Assembly: GCF_024341905.1 (NCBI RefSeq) | Contig: NZ_BQXY01000002.1 | Location: 372,001 to 436,000 of the forward strand | Direction: 5' to 3' | DNA from: Clostridium folliculivorans | Lineage (GTDB): Bacteria > Bacillota > Clostridia > Clostridiales > Clostridiaceae | Length of the DNA: 64,000 nucleotides | In this document: positions 25,213 to 34,620 of the stretch, in pieces | Position numbering within the stretch: position 1 is the stretch's first letter | How the letters are laid out: every line of letters starts with the position of its first letter | Program-made: the position numbers and the translations under genes | Notes under the pieces: generated by a model | Databases searched by the model: none | The model's input: only the letters and a program-made list of their open reading frames with translations | What the model was told of the DNA's origin: nothing

Positions 25213-25410
25213 TTAGTGTATATATTCTGCAGCAAGTATATTCTCTTTCCTAAAATAACGCTTTTGTCTTCTTAAATAGCAAAAAGCTTGAACATTATCA
25301 CCTTTTATACCTAGTACTTGAATATTTCTTCTTGTTATTTTTCTGTCTTTGTCCATGTAGATAATTGTAACAGGCCTATGAAATTCTAAAGCACTTTTTA
25401 ATATATCCAT
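25213..25410 (-). CDS. Small WYL-like domain protein
   Basis: A 65-residue protein with the core of a WYL-type ligand-binding fold: SALEFHRPVTIIYMDKDRKITRRNIQVLGIKGDNVQAFCYLRRQKRYF and then NILAAEYI. WYL domains usually sit in larger DNA-binding regulators; here it is free-standing, as seen in some Firmicutes. It lacks any DNA-binding part. ATG 25410 follows a GAGGTGATTAGTA-like site. It could be a small sensor or nucleic-acid-binding accessory; function is unknown. Confidence 0.6.
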   Translation of the reverse strand: MDILKSALEFHRPVTIIYMDKDRKITRRNIQVLGIKGDNVQAFCYLRRQKRYFRKENILAAEYIH

Positions 25411-25556
25411 TACTAATCACCTCAATATTATTATAATACATATCATTACGGTATGCAAACATAAGTTCGTATGCATGATATTTTTATAATTTCATTAAGG
25501 TTTAATTTAAAATTGTAATTTGATCAATTTTTCATAATCTTTAACTATTAAATGAA

Positions 25557-25690
25557 TAAAAAGTTGCTAAATTAGCCTTCTGTAGTGAGTTTTTTGCGTA
25601 CCTGCCTTTCGAACGTATCTGAGGGGAACTTTGGAAGGCGAATAAGGCTTATTTTAAATTTGTAGCCACAAAAATTTTCAAGACTAATTT
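25557..25690. repeat. Dispersed structured repeat, copy 8
   Basis: AAAAAGTTGCTAAATTAGCCTTCTGTAGTGAGTTTTTTGCG first hairpin; central hairpin CCTGCCTTTC ... TTTGGAAGGCG; then TTTGTAGCCACAAAAATTTTC. The CTGTA/TACAG arm is truncated. It ends at the stop codon of the GH25 gene. Confidence 0.75.
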
Positions 25691-25691
25691 T

Positions 25692-26714
25692 TTATCTTGT
25701 TATTACACCAGATTTAGTCCATGTTCCCTTGTCGGTACTATACACTACATTTAATCTACCATTTCCCAAGTCCTCTAAGACAATAACATTTTCACTATTA
25801 ACACTTCCTATATTAGCACCTGAAAATCTATCGTATACTTGTCTAAAGCCACTTACATAAATCGGAGCATTTAAATAGCCAATATTAGCTACAACATTCC
25901 TTATATAAGTTTGCCTTGTACCTCCTGGTACAGGGTATTCAACTAGATCAAGCTGCTTACTATAAGATACATCAATAACTTTCATTCTATCTCCAATGTC
26001 AACTATTCTTCCTGGCTCAATATCACCGTTAGCTGTTCTCCCATAGAACCAGTCATTTTTTACAACTGCATTTGCTCCACTTACTTGCCCCATAGGCGGA
26101 TTTGGGTTTACTGGTGGTGTTGTCCTTCCTGTCAATAGATCTTCTTTAAATTGATCCATATCAACCGGTCCAAAAATACCACTAACTGAACCTGATGAAG
26201 TATATTGCCAGCCACTCCAAGTATCCCAAATATTTGTGTTCCAGCTTGGTGTTCCATTTGTATAATGAGCTAGCCACAATTGAGTACCTTTCAAAAGATC
26301 TGTTAAATTGTTTTTTGAGAAATAGCTTCCTGTATATACTATACATTCTATTCCTGTCAATTCTTTCACTCTATCAATAAAGGTTCTAACACAGCTACTT
26401 AAAAGATTTTTATCTAATCCTTCAGTAGTTTCTACATCGCAAGCATATTTTAAGTCAACATTATATCCTTTTATTGTTTCAACAAAAAAGTTAGCTTGAT
26501 CTATTGCATTTTCAACACTTCTTGCTCTAAAAAAGTGATAAAATCCAACTAATATACCTTGTGCTTTTAATCCTTGATAATGAGTAGCCATCATCTTATC
26601 TTTATAAGTTATACCTTCAGATGCTTTTAGATAGGCTGCTTGTATTCCGCTATTCTTTACTCGAGAATAATCAACATTAGTTTGATAATTAGAAATATCA
26701 ATTCCTTTATACAT
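25692..26714 (-). CDS. GH25 lysozyme with C-terminal SH3-like region
   Basis: A 340-residue peptidoglycan muramidase. The GH25 domain (residues 1-190) has the catalytic acids D6 in YKGIDISNYQ and D93/E95 in YACDVETT, plus the GFYHFFRA block. A Pro-rich linker (TTPPVNPNPPMG) leads to about 130 residues of beta-rich, SH3-like cell-wall-binding sequence. There is no signal peptide, as in phage endolysins, although no phage genes are adjacent. ATG 26714 follows GGGAGGGATATT; the longer frame begins without a site. Confidence 0.92.
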   Translation of the reverse strand: MYKGIDISNYQTNVDYSRVKNSGIQAAYLKASEGITYKDKMMATHYQGLKAQGILVGFYHFFRARSVENAIDQANFFVETIKGYNVDLKYACDVETTEGLDKNLLSSCVRTFIDRVKELTGIECIVYTGSYFSKNNLTDLLKGTQLWLAHYTNGTPSWNTNIWDTWSGWQYTSSGSVSGIFGPVDMDQFKEDLLTGRTTPPVNPNPPMGQVSGANAVVKNDWFYGRTANGDIEPGRIVDIGDRMKVIDVSYSKQLDLVEYPVPGGTRQTYIRNVVANIGYLNAPIYVSGFRQVYDRFSGANIGSVNSENVIVLEDLGNGRLNVVYSTDKGTWTKSGVITR

Positions 26715-26830
26715 AATATCCCTCCCTATTAATATATATGAAAAGACGTGCAATTTTGGTCCTTTTTGTACATCCTAGTCATGTTTTTTATGAAGTAATT
26801 ATATGTTTGAAATTAATATTCTCTTATTGT

Positions 26831-27691
26831 TCATAATATGTTTTTTTTGTGGTATTCAAAAGCAGTTTTTATCTCAAACCCGCATTTTTTATATAAATTA
26901 AAGGCTATATCATTTCCACTATCTACTTCGATAAAGATATTTTTGTTTTCATCGCTACATAAAACTTCAATTAATTTTATCAGAGTTTCTTTTCCCATCC
27001 CCTTACCTTGATTAGCCTTAGCTATTGCAAAGCCAAATAAAAATATATCATTTCGATTGTAGCTTACAGAGCATGCCCCAATAATCTCATTATTCAATTC
27101 TGACACATAAATTTCTCTATCTTTGGATTCTAAAGTTTTCATTGTAAAACTTTGAGAAACTTCAAAACTATCATCAAAGGCATCCATGCATATATCAATA
27201 ACTTTTTTAGCATCTCTATCCGACGCTTTTCTAACCTTAGCTAGGTTAGATGAAACTAATCCTTTGCTATCTTTATTAAATTTCAAAAGATATTCTGTAA
27301 AATCATAGGCAGCCTTAAGATTTTTTATAGTTTCCTTTCCATCCTTTGATTGACTTTCGCAAACAAATAGTAAATCTTTAATATCATGTTTTTTAGCCTC
27401 TTCACTTGCTCTGCATACTAACGCTTTAAAATATCCTCTTTTCCTATAACTAGGATGTGTATACGCTGATATTTCTGCTTCAGCCTTAGTTGGAATGAAC
27501 ATATATAAAACACTTATTAAAACATCATCCTCATATGCCATAAATAAATTTTTTATATTCTTGTTAAAGTTTAATGAGTTATCTAAAAACATATCTCCAT
27601 TTAACCCATCATGTTCTTTACAAACATCTTCCAAAATTCTTATAGAATTAATTAATTCCTTATTTAGTTCACTGAATTCTTTTATTATCAA
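26831..27691 (-). CDS. GNAT-family N-acetyltransferase, two-domain
   Basis: A 286-residue acyl-CoA-dependent transferase with two GNAT-like halves. The first carries AYTHPSYRKRGYFKALV (motif A variant RKRGYF); the second has FAIAKANQGKGMGKETLIKLI (QGKGMG acetyl-CoA loop) and the C-terminal VDSGNDIAFNLYKKCGFE block. The substrate is unknown. Start is TTG 27691 after GGAGG. It is 21 bases downstream of alaX and probably co-transcribed. Confidence 0.88.
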   Translation of the reverse strand: MIIKEFSELNKELINSIRILEDVCKEHDGLNGDMFLDNSLNFNKNIKNLFMAYEDDVLISVLYMFIPTKAEAEISAYTHPSYRKRGYFKALVCRASEEAKKHDIKDLLFVCESQSKDGKETIKNLKAAYDFTEYLLKFNKDSKGLVSSNLAKVRKASDRDAKKVIDICMDAFDDSFEVSQSFTMKTLESKDREIYVSELNNEIIGACSVSYNRNDIFLFGFAIAKANQGKGMGKETLIKLIEVLCSDENKNIFIEVDSGNDIAFNLYKKCGFEIKTAFEYHKKNIL

Positions 27692-27712
27692 AAATAATCC
27701 TCCAATTTCGTT

Positions 27713-28873
27713 CTAAAGATTTTCTTTTAAATAATCTATATATTTATTAAGTGAGTTTTCGTCTTCAAAGCTAGCTTGAGCTCTTTTGGAGTTTCCACCA
27801 CCTTTTCCTCCAAAATCCTTTAAAGTTTCTTTGAATAACTTTCCACACTCAAAATCAAAAGCTCCATTTTGAGCTAATATTAATTTTTTGTCTCTTAAAG
27901 AACTTAAAATTAATACAAAATCTTTTTCTTTGAATTCATCATATATTTTTTCTAAAAGCTCAAAATCTTCATATTGAGCTAATATAAATTTGTCATTAGA
28001 ACTTTCCAGAAGTTCCTGAGCTTTACTTGAAGCTATACTGCTATACAAACTTCCAACCTTCTTTTTAAGTTCTATGACTTCTTCCCTCTGATTCTTTATC
28101 TTATTACTTATTTCTGACGGATCCGCAGAAAGAGTTCTAGTTAAATCAACTATATAGTCATGCTTTACTTGATAATCTTTTAATGCTCTGCCACCACATT
28201 TAAAGTAGACTCTAGTCATTCCTTTATACTTTTCATATTTTATTATCTTCACAAGACCAATCTCTCCAGTCCTGTTTGCATGAGTTCCGCAACAAGCACT
28301 AAAATCAGTGTTATCACCCATTTGCACCATTCTTATATTTCCTTCAGCTTTTATCTCTTTTCTAAGTGGAAGCTTTAGAGCCTCATCTTTTGATAAAAAA
28401 TATGTTTTGATTGGTTCATTCTTAAATACGTATAAGTTAACCTCTTTTTCTACCTTCTTTATCATTTCTTCAGTAGCCTCTCTTAATTCCATATCAATAG
28501 TCACATAGTCTTCTCCTAGATGAAATCCTGCATTGGAAACTTTAAAAAGTTTAAAAAAGGCAGCTGACAATAAGTGTTCTCCTGAGTGCTGTTGGATATG
28601 ATCCACTCTCCTCTCATAATCAACTTTACATTTGACTACACTTCCTTCTGGCATTCTATCAACCACGTGATATATTACATCATCTTCTTCATATATATAA
28701 CTTACTTTAATATCATTAATGTATCCCAAATCGTTCGGCTGCCCCCCACCTTCTGGATAAAAGGGAGTGCTTTTGAGCACAATTTCAAATTTATCTCCTT
28801 TATCTAAAATTCTTTCAATTTCGCAATCTGCTTCGCATATATATGGGTCTTTGTAAAATAACTTTTCAGTCAT
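27713..28873 (-). CDS. alaX: Alanyl-tRNA editing protein, AlaX-L type
   Basis: A 386-residue free-standing editing protein that hydrolyses mischarged Ser- or Gly-tRNA(Ala). It has the AlaRS second-additional-domain fold with zinc ligands H96 and H100 (QQHSGEHLL) and the C/H pair around residues 194-198 (SACCGTH). A coiled segment (IKNQREEVIELKKKVGSLYSSI) and a DHHA1-like C-terminus with the GGKGGG motif follow, the signature of the long AlaX type. ATG 28873 follows GGGGGG at 7-base spacing. The GNAT gene is downstream in the same operon. Confidence 0.93.
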   Translation of the reverse strand: MTEKLFYKDPYICEADCEIERILDKGDKFEIVLKSTPFYPEGGGQPNDLGYINDIKVSYIYEEDDVIYHVVDRMPEGSVVKCKVDYERRVDHIQQHSGEHLLSAAFFKLFKVSNAGFHLGEDYVTIDMELREATEEMIKKVEKEVNLYVFKNEPIKTYFLSKDEALKLPLRKEIKAEGNIRMVQMGDNTDFSACCGTHANRTGEIGLVKIIKYEKYKGMTRVYFKCGGRALKDYQVKHDYIVDLTRTLSADPSEISNKIKNQREEVIELKKKVGSLYSSIASSKAQELLESSNDKFILAQYEDFELLEKIYDEFKEKDFVLILSSLRDKKLILAQNGAFDFECGKLFKETLKDFGGKGGGNSKRAQASFEDENSLNKYIDYLKENL

Positions 28874-29049
28874 ATTAATCCCCCCCAATTTTAATTAGTT
28901 TAGGTTATAATGAATATTTATTTAAATAAAATTATAGCATACAGCAAAAAAACATTTTATAAATCATGTACATTTTAAATAGTTCATAATTTATAAAATG
29001 CCCTTATACATTTAAGTAGGCCTATTAACTTCAACGAAAATTCAATATC

Positions 29050-29080
29050 ATTGTCGTTACCAGATATTGTTAACGACAAT
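29050..29080. terminator. Inverted repeat between alaX and the TA pair
   Basis: ATTGTCGTTA (29050-29059) pairs perfectly with TAACGACAAT (29071-29080). The plus side is followed by ATTTCTTTTT. It sits 47 bases after the HepT stop codon, but the minus side lacks a T run, so it may be a weak terminator or an operator. Confidence 0.5.
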
Positions 29081-29126
29081 ATTTCTTTTTAACATATATA
29101 AATCTTCTAATTAAAACTTTAAGCAC

Positions 29127-29561
29127 TTATTGATATTTTCTAAGAAACTTTTTAGATATATTGATTATTACATCAAATTTATCTGTATTGTTTACTATAT
29201 GCTCTAACAATTCTTCATGACTTGGTTCTTTATACCTATGTGATATTCGGTTCCTCACTAGTCTAGATTTTTCAAGAAAAAGATATGTTCTTTCATCAAA
29301 TACATCGCTTTTTCTCAAAAGTTTAAAGCTATCACTTAAGGAAATACCTATCTTAAACCTTCTTACCTCTCTTAAAGCGATAGAACAAAAATCTTCTAAT
29401 ATTGTGTGAAATCCAACAAAGAGTTGCCTCAAGCTTGATTTTGCTAGTTTGGTTATAAGCTCATCATCTTTATATTTTTCCAGCACTTCTAAACATTCAT
29501 TTATATCAGCTTTGCACTCTTCTAAATCTTCTATTATTTTTACAAGTCTCTCATCATTCAT
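29127..29561 (-). CDS. hepT: HepT-like HEPN toxin RNase
   Basis: A 144-residue helical HEPN protein. The RX4HXY motif is exact: R103, H108 and Y110 in LVRNRISHRYK. HepT toxins are RNases silenced when the partner MntA adds AMP to the Tyr of this motif. It overlaps the MntA gene by four bases (ATGA), as usual for type VII pairs. Length matches the family. Confidence 0.88.
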   Translation of the reverse strand: MNDERLVKIIEDLEECKADINECLEVLEKYKDDELITKLAKSSLRQLFVGFHTILEDFCSIALREVRRFKIGISLSDSFKLLRKSDVFDERTYLFLEKSRLVRNRISHRYKEPSHEELLEHIVNNTDKFDVIINISKKFLRKYQ

Positions 29562-29986
29562 GATAATACATCCAATCTCCTAAAGTATATAAAGTTTTCA
29601 TTTTCTTTATAGGTTCTATCAACTTCATCACAAATATGCTCAAACATTTTTCCATTATCTTTTGTAAATAATATTTTTCCATAGTTTAATATATTTATTT
29701 TAACAAACAAATCCAACTTATCACTTCTGAGGTCAACAACATCTATTGGTCTATTTAATAAATTTTCTAAGAATAATTCCAAATCCAAAATTGTATCAAG
29801 TGTTATCTTTTGCTCACTTAGCACTGCAATATCCACATCAGATATCTCATTGAATTCGCCGTGATTTAAACTTCCAAATATAATAACATTATCAATATCT
29901 AACTGGTTTATAAAATCATATACTTCTTTAGAATTAAGCTTATCAAGAGCCAATTGCCTCTCATCATTATCCAAATTTAACACCAA
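29558..29986 (-). CDS. mntA: MntA-like minimal nucleotidyltransferase antitoxin
   Basis: A 142-residue minimal nucleotidyltransferase. The GSX10DXD active-site motif is exact: G38-S39 ... D50-V-D52 in IIFGSLNHGEFNEISDVDIAVL. It is expected to AMPylate the adjacent HepT toxin. The coordinate uses TTG 29986; GTG 29983, three bases inside and next to AAAGG, is equally possible. It is first in a two-gene unit with hepT. Confidence 0.87.
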   Translation of the reverse strand: MVLNLDNDERQLALDKLNSKEVYDFINQLDIDNVIIFGSLNHGEFNEISDVDIAVLSEQKITLDTILDLELFLENLLNRPIDVVDLRSDKLDLFVKINILNYGKILFTKDNGKMFEHICDEVDRTYKENENFIYFRRLDVLS

Positions 29987-30116
29987 CCTTTAGATTAATT
30001 AAATCTTAAAGTAATAAATATTTATAAATTAATACTATTACACCCTAAACTTAGATTATATACCTAGTATTAATATTATATCCAAATTCTTGCTAAAATA
30101 AAAGTGAAGTATTAGC

Positions 30117-30974
30117 TTATAGAACTTCTCCTTCATCTTTTAGAAATATTCTTACTGAGAAGAGCAATAAAAATGATAAAATATATAAAATAGTAGAAAA
30201 TGAGGTGGCCATTTTTATATCTGTCTGCATATATGTATAAATTTGAAGTGGAATTGTTCTAGTCTCATTTAGTATATTACCTGCAAACATCAATGTGGCC
30301 CCAAACTCTCCTATGGATCTTATGAAACTTAATATTAGGCCAGAGATTATAGCTCTTTTAAGCATAGGTATTATTACTCTAAACACTGTCTCAACACGTC
30401 CAGCACCTAAAACATAAGTAGCTTCAAAGATTTCTTTTGGTATATCATTAATTGAATTAGTAAGAACCTTCACATAATAAGCTGAAGACACAAAAAACTG
30501 TGCTAAAATAACAGCAATAGGAGTAAAAACTATCTCTACTCCTATTTGATTTAATAATTTCCCTACAAATCCATTGTTTCCAAAAGTTAAAAGCAGCGCA
30601 ATCCCCACTGCAGCTGGCGGTAAAACTATTGGAAGCTCAATTATTATGCTTATAAGTTTCGAAAGATTTTTATTTTTTATAGCTCTTAAATAAAATGCTA
30701 TAGTTGTGCCAAAAACAAAAGTCATCAATAACGATATGCTAGATGTATAGAAAGTAAGAATTATACTTGATATATTGTCCTTTATATAAAACATCTCAAG
30801 TATATTATCTATGCCTGAATATCTAATCATAGCAGTTATTGGTAGTATAACAATCGCTAGATATATAAATATAATAATCCCTATAGGGAGAACCAAAATC
30901 TTACTTAATATAGTGTTGTTAGTTTTATTTCTTATGCTAGCGAATTTCTTATTAAATAAACCATCTTGTACCAT
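30117..30974 (-). CDS. modB: Molybdate ABC transporter permease
   Basis: A 285-residue permease with about six helices and the ABC inner-membrane EAA motif around residue 185 (EATYVLGAGRVETVFRVIIPMLKRAI), followed by SFIRSIGEFGATLMFAGN, characteristic of ModB. ATG 30974 follows ATAGGAG. It follows modA by 115 bases. The ATPase ModC is not in the window, so the transporter needs an ATPase from elsewhere or uses a shared one. Confidence 0.9.
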   Translation of the reverse strand: MVQDGLFNKKFASIRNKTNNTILSKILVLPIGIIIFIYLAIVILPITAMIRYSGIDNILEMFYIKDNISSIILTFYTSSISLLMTFVFGTTIAFYLRAIKNKNLSKLISIIIELPIVLPPAAVGIALLLTFGNNGFVGKLLNQIGVEIVFTPIAVILAQFFVSSAYYVKVLTNSINDIPKEIFEATYVLGAGRVETVFRVIIPMLKRAIISGLILSFIRSIGEFGATLMFAGNILNETRTIPLQIYTYMQTDIKMATSFSTILYILSFLLLFSVRIFLKDEGEVL

Positions 30975-31089
30975 AAATCTCCTATGTTAAATAGATGCAT
31001 CACTCATTATAAAACTATATTTAAAATTTTCTCTCCAGTATCAATGAGAGCTTTAAAAATAAATTTATGATTGGATTGGTACATCTTTA

Positions 31090-31902
31090 TTATTGTATAT
31101 TAAACCCATGTTTTTTTAATATATCCTTTCCTTTACCTTCAGTTATGTATGTAATAAACTCTTCTGCTTCTTCTTTATTCTTCGAAGCTTTTAATTTTGC
31201 TATGGGATACTGAACTTTAAGATTATTAAACTCACTTGTTTCTACTATATCAACTTTATCTTTATTAGCTTCATTTATATCAGTCTTGTATACTACTCCC
31301 GCATCAGCTTCACCGAGTATAACCTTTGCTAAAACATCCTTAACATTTAGCTCATTACTTTTAATGTTTGATTTAATAGCATTATAAGTATAGTCATCGA
31401 TAGAATTTTTCTGTTTTTGTTCTTCTAATACTTTATAAAAATAACTTCCCACTGGCACAGTTTTATCTCCAATTACAAGTTTCAAACCATCTTTTGACAA
31501 ATCCTTAAAATTATTCACAGATATTTTACTAGTTCTGCTTATACATATAACAAGCTTATTTTCTGCAAACGCCTTGCTACCCTCAATTTTATCAATTTTC
31601 TTTAACTCATCCATGTAGTTTGTATTTGCAGAAGCAAATATATCTGCTGGACTTCCCTGATTTATAGACTGAACTAGAGCTTGGCTACCAGCAAAATTGA
31701 ATACTACGTCAATTTTCTTATCTTCTTCAAACTTTTTTCCTATCTCGTTAAAACTTTCTGTAAGACTAGCAGCTGCAAAAACCATTATCTTTTTTTCATT
31801 ATTGTTTGTTATATTTTTAGACACTTTAGAACATCCAAGTACACTAATAGATACAGCAACTAAAACAACTAAAGTTAAAACTAGTTTTAATCTTTTTGTC
31901 AT
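31090..31902 (-). CDS. modA: Molybdate-binding lipoprotein
   Basis: A 270-residue substrate-binding protein of the ModA family. The signal peptide ends at a lipobox with C24 (SISVLGCSK). It has the family blocks MVFAAASLTESFNEIGKKFE, FNFAGSQALVQSINQGSPADIFASAN and VLGEADAGVVYKTDI. It captures molybdate or tungstate at the cell surface for ModB. It follows the MOSC gene by 14 bases, placing uptake in the cofactor operon. Confidence 0.93.
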   Translation of the reverse strand: MTKRLKLVLTLVVLVAVSISVLGCSKVSKNITNNNEKKIMVFAAASLTESFNEIGKKFEEDKKIDVVFNFAGSQALVQSINQGSPADIFASANTNYMDELKKIDKIEGSKAFAENKLVICISRTSKISVNNFKDLSKDGLKLVIGDKTVPVGSYFYKVLEEQKQKNSIDDYTYNAIKSNIKSNELNVKDVLAKVILGEADAGVVYKTDINEANKDKVDIVETSEFNNLKVQYPIAKLKASKNKEEAEEFITYITEGKGKDILKKHGFNIQ

Positions 31903-31916
31903 ATTACATTCCCCTG

Positions 31917-32348
31917 CTACATTATTTCAATGGTGTCTCCAGGTCTTATAACTCCACCTTTTATTATTCTTGTAAATATGCCTTCAGTTGGCATTATGCA
32001 CTTTCCTACCTCATTTTTGATAGCACATCCATTATGGCACTCTTTGCCTATCTGTGTTACTTCTTGAATAGTTTCCCCTATCTTCAGCCTTGTGCCTATA
32101 GGCAGTTCGTGTAATACTATCCCTTCAGTTGTGATATTTTCCGCAAATTTTCCTGGTGTCAAATCCTGAACTCCGAACAGTGTCATCTTATCAATACTTT
32201 CCTTTGCAAGAAGGCTTACTTGTCTATGCCATTTCCCAGCATGTCCATCTCCTTCTAATCCATGTTCTTCTTTAAAAAAGCCTTTGCTTATAGGTATCTT
32301 AACAACACCTTTTATTTCACTTATGTTAATAGATATTACCTTAGCCAT
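31917..32348 (-). CDS. MOSC-domain protein
   Basis: A 143-residue MOSC domain protein (blocks GLEGDGHAGKWHRQVSLLA, LTPGKFAENITTEGIVLHELPIGTRLKIG and CHNGCAIKNEVGKCIMPTEGIF). MOSC proteins handle sulfur or molybdopterin; free-standing ones in Moco operons are thought to help cofactor maturation or delivery. The Cys of CHNGC and the GKCIMP Cys are candidate functional residues. ATG 32348 follows AAAGGGAG with about 11 bases between; the longer frame starts without a site. Confidence 0.9.
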   Translation of the reverse strand: MAKVISINISEIKGVVKIPISKGFFKEEHGLEGDGHAGKWHRQVSLLAKESIDKMTLFGVQDLTPGKFAENITTEGIVLHELPIGTRLKIGETIQEVTQIGKECHNGCAIKNEVGKCIMPTEGIFTRIIKGGVIRPGDTIEIM

Positions 32349-32372
32349 ATAGCACTTACTCCCTTTAAGCAT

Positions 32373-32840
32373 TTATTTTCTTACGTAATCTCCGCTTTTG
32401 CCGCCGGTTTTCTTCATGAGTTTTATATCAGTTATTATCATATCTTTATCCACAGCCTTACACATATCATATATAGTAAGAGCTGCAATATTAACAGCCG
32501 TCAAAGCTTCCATTTCTACGCCAGTTTTTCCTATAGTACTTACTGTTGCTTCTATATGTATCTCAACATCTTTAACATCAAACTTTATATCAGAACCAGT
32601 TAAAAGTATATTGTGACACATAGGAATAAGCTCCCAAGTTTTTTTAGCTCCCATAATTCCGCCTACTTGAGATACCGCAAGCACATCACCTTTCTTTATG
32701 AGACCTTCTCTTATTAGCTTTATGGTTTCTTGTTTCATCTTGATTGTAGCTCTTGCTACCGCAACTCTTTTTGTATCATCTTTTTCTGAAACATTAACCA
32801 TATGAGCTCTTCCTTCTTCATTAAAATGCGAAAACTCCAT
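32373..32840 (-). CDS. moaC: Cyclic pyranopterin monophosphate synthase
   Basis: A 155-residue enzyme that works after MoaA to make cyclic pyranopterin monophosphate in molybdenum cofactor synthesis. It shows [15 protein letters not shown], the [12 protein letters not shown] active-site loop, and [24 protein letters not shown], all typical of MoaC. Length is typical. It is 2 bases from moaA and 24 from the MOSC gene. Confidence 0.96.
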   Translation of the reverse strand: MEFSHFNEEGRAHMVNVSEKDDTKRVAVARATIKMKQETIKLIREGLIKKGDVLAVSQVGGIMGAKKTWELIPMCHNILLTGSDIKFDVKDVEIHIEATVSTIGKTGVEMEALTAVNIAALTIYDMCKAVDKDMIITDIKLMKKTGGKSGDYVRK

Positions 32841-32842
32841 AA

Positions 32843-33799
32843 TTATCCTCCTATAGCAGTCATTTCTCTTTCTATATACTCTCCATTCTCAAGGCCATGT
32901 TCCTTGGGTTTATGTTTTACAATATTATATAGAACCTCAGTTATATCTTTTCCATCTCTCATTAAACCTTTGATATATATTTCATTATTAGAATGAAGAC
33001 ATGCTTTTAGCTTTCCATCTGCTGTTAGCCTTATTCTGTTACAATTACTGCAGAACTTACAGGATATTGGATTAATTAGTCCAACGTTTCCCTTTCCATC
33101 AGGAAGTCTATAATGTCTTGCAGGTGAAGATATATCCCTAGACTCTATTTGGATAAGTTCTGGAACCTTTTTAATCACTATTTCATTGCTTAAATATCTA
33201 TTAAGAGACCATTGCTTTAATTGTCCAATAGGCATAAGCTCTATAAATCTTACGTCAATTTCTTCATCCTTGGTTAAATAGATAAAGTCCATTATTTCAT
33301 CTTCATTGAAATCTTTTATAAGAACAACATTTAACTTTATAGGAGTTAGTTTAACTTTTTTAGCTTCGCTTATTCCTTCAAGTACCTCTTTAAGTATTCC
33401 ACCTTTTGTTATTGTTCTATATTTTTCATCAACTAAAGTATCTAAGCTTATATTAACTCTTGTGAGACCTGCTTCCTTCAACTCTTTAGCATACTTTTTT
33501 AAAAGTGTACCATTAGTGGTCATCGCTATCTCTTCAATACCTTTAAGCTTAGACAGCTTTTCAATAAGTGTTATTATACCCGCTCTAACTAAAGGCTCCC
33601 CACCAGTTATTCTAATCTTCTTTATGCCCAAAGAAACAAATTTCTTTACTATTTCTTCTATTTCTTCAAATCTTAATATTTCATCATGGCAGGTTTTCTT
33701 TATTCCTTTTTCAGGCATACAGTACTTACACCTTAAATTACATAAATCCGTTACAGAAATTCTTAAGTAATTTATATTACGCCCATGTGAATCTATCAT
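32843..33799 (-). CDS. moaA: GTP 3',8-cyclase
   Basis: A 318-residue radical SAM enzyme converting GTP to 3',8-cyclo-GTP, the first step of molybdopterin synthesis. The SAM cluster is C20-x3-C24-x2-C27 ([11 protein letters not shown]); the C-terminal cluster Cys are in [31 protein letters not shown] is the GGEP motif. It lacks the C-terminal GG tail seen in some MoaA proteins but ends in AIGG, which may serve. ATG 33799 follows GGAGG. Confidence 0.96.
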   Translation of the reverse strand: MIDSHGRNINYLRISVTDLCNLRCKYCMPEKGIKKTCHDEILRFEEIEEIVKKFVSLGIKKIRITGGEPLVRAGIITLIEKLSKLKGIEEIAMTTNGTLLKKYAKELKEAGLTRVNISLDTLVDEKYRTITKGGILKEVLEGISEAKKVKLTPIKLNVVLIKDFNEDEIMDFIYLTKDEEIDVRFIELMPIGQLKQWSLNRYLSNEIVIKKVPELIQIESRDISSPARHYRLPDGKGNVGLINPISCKFCSNCNRIRLTADGKLKACLHSNNEIYIKGLMRDGKDITEVLYNIVKHKPKEHGLENGEYIEREMTAIGG

Positions 33800-33917
33800 T
33801 TATATTACCTCCATGAAAATCCTACAAATATTCTTAAATTTTAAGTGTATGACAAATACTTAAGCATTTTTTATAATAAAAAACTCAAATTTTTATCAAT
33901 TAAAAATGGACTAATAA

Positions 33918-34544
33918 TTAGATTTCCTTATATGTCTTTATGTATCTATCTAAATCCTCTTTTGTATTTAAATTCATAAACATTTCAAAGCTACAGTCAA
34001 AACTCTTTACTTTTTCTTCTTCAATAAATAGAGTATCTGAAGCTTTTATTAACTGTTTAAGTGCTCTTTTATCAGCTTTTATCATTTGCTCTACTTTTGA
34101 GAGCAATGACTTTGAATAAAAAGCGTTAAAAGGTTCGATATAACTTTCTCTTTCAGCTATACAACACTGCTTAGGTTCCTCTATTAATCTATCTTTCATG
34201 AATTCTATAAACCGGATATTAACTATAGGCATATCGCAAGCAATAAAATACACATATTCTCCTTTTGCAGTCTTAAGACCTTCATATATCCCTGAAATAG
34301 GCCCAATATCTGCTATTTCATCCGAAATTATTTTATATGGGCTATCTCTATAAAACTCTGGCTTGTTGCTTATTACTATAATTTCTTCAAAGCAAGTATA
34401 AAGCTTTTCTGCTATTACATCAATGATCTGTTTATCTTCAAATTCCAAAAATTGTTTGTCGAAGCCCATTCTAGAGCTTTTACCACCAGCTAATATTACA
34501 GCAGTCTTAAATATATTTAATTTCTCTGATTTGTTATAAAACAT
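33918..34544 (-). CDS. mobA: Molybdenum cofactor guanylyltransferase
   Basis: A 208-residue nucleotidyltransferase adding GMP to molybdopterin to form MGD cofactor. The N-terminal LAGGKSSRMGFDKQFL motif binds GTP; ISDEIADIGPISGIYEGL and YFIACDMPIVN follow as in MobA. The start at ATG 34544 leaves a 13-residue lead-in before the fold. It lies 76 bases after moeA on the same strand. MGD would serve formate dehydrogenase or similar enzymes. Confidence 0.93.
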   Translation of the reverse strand: MFYNKSEKLNIFKTAVILAGGKSSRMGFDKQFLEFEDKQIIDVIAEKLYTCFEEIIVISNKPEFYRDSPYKIISDEIADIGPISGIYEGLKTAKGEYVYFIACDMPIVNIRFIEFMKDRLIEEPKQCCIAERESYIEPFNAFYSKSLLSKVEQMIKADKRALKQLIKASDTLFIEEEKVKSFDCSFEMFMNLNTKEDLDRYIKTYKEI

Positions 34545-34620
34545 TTGCCTCTACTTTAAGCTCTTTTTATAGAACTTTTACTCCGTTCTTTTGATCACTT
34601 CTATCATTTCCAAAGATGAT

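Noticed and set aside
25692-26714. Prophage remnant around the GH25 lysozyme
   Set aside because: No holin, tail, integrase or attachment repeats nearby; the holin-like small protein is over 20 kb away.
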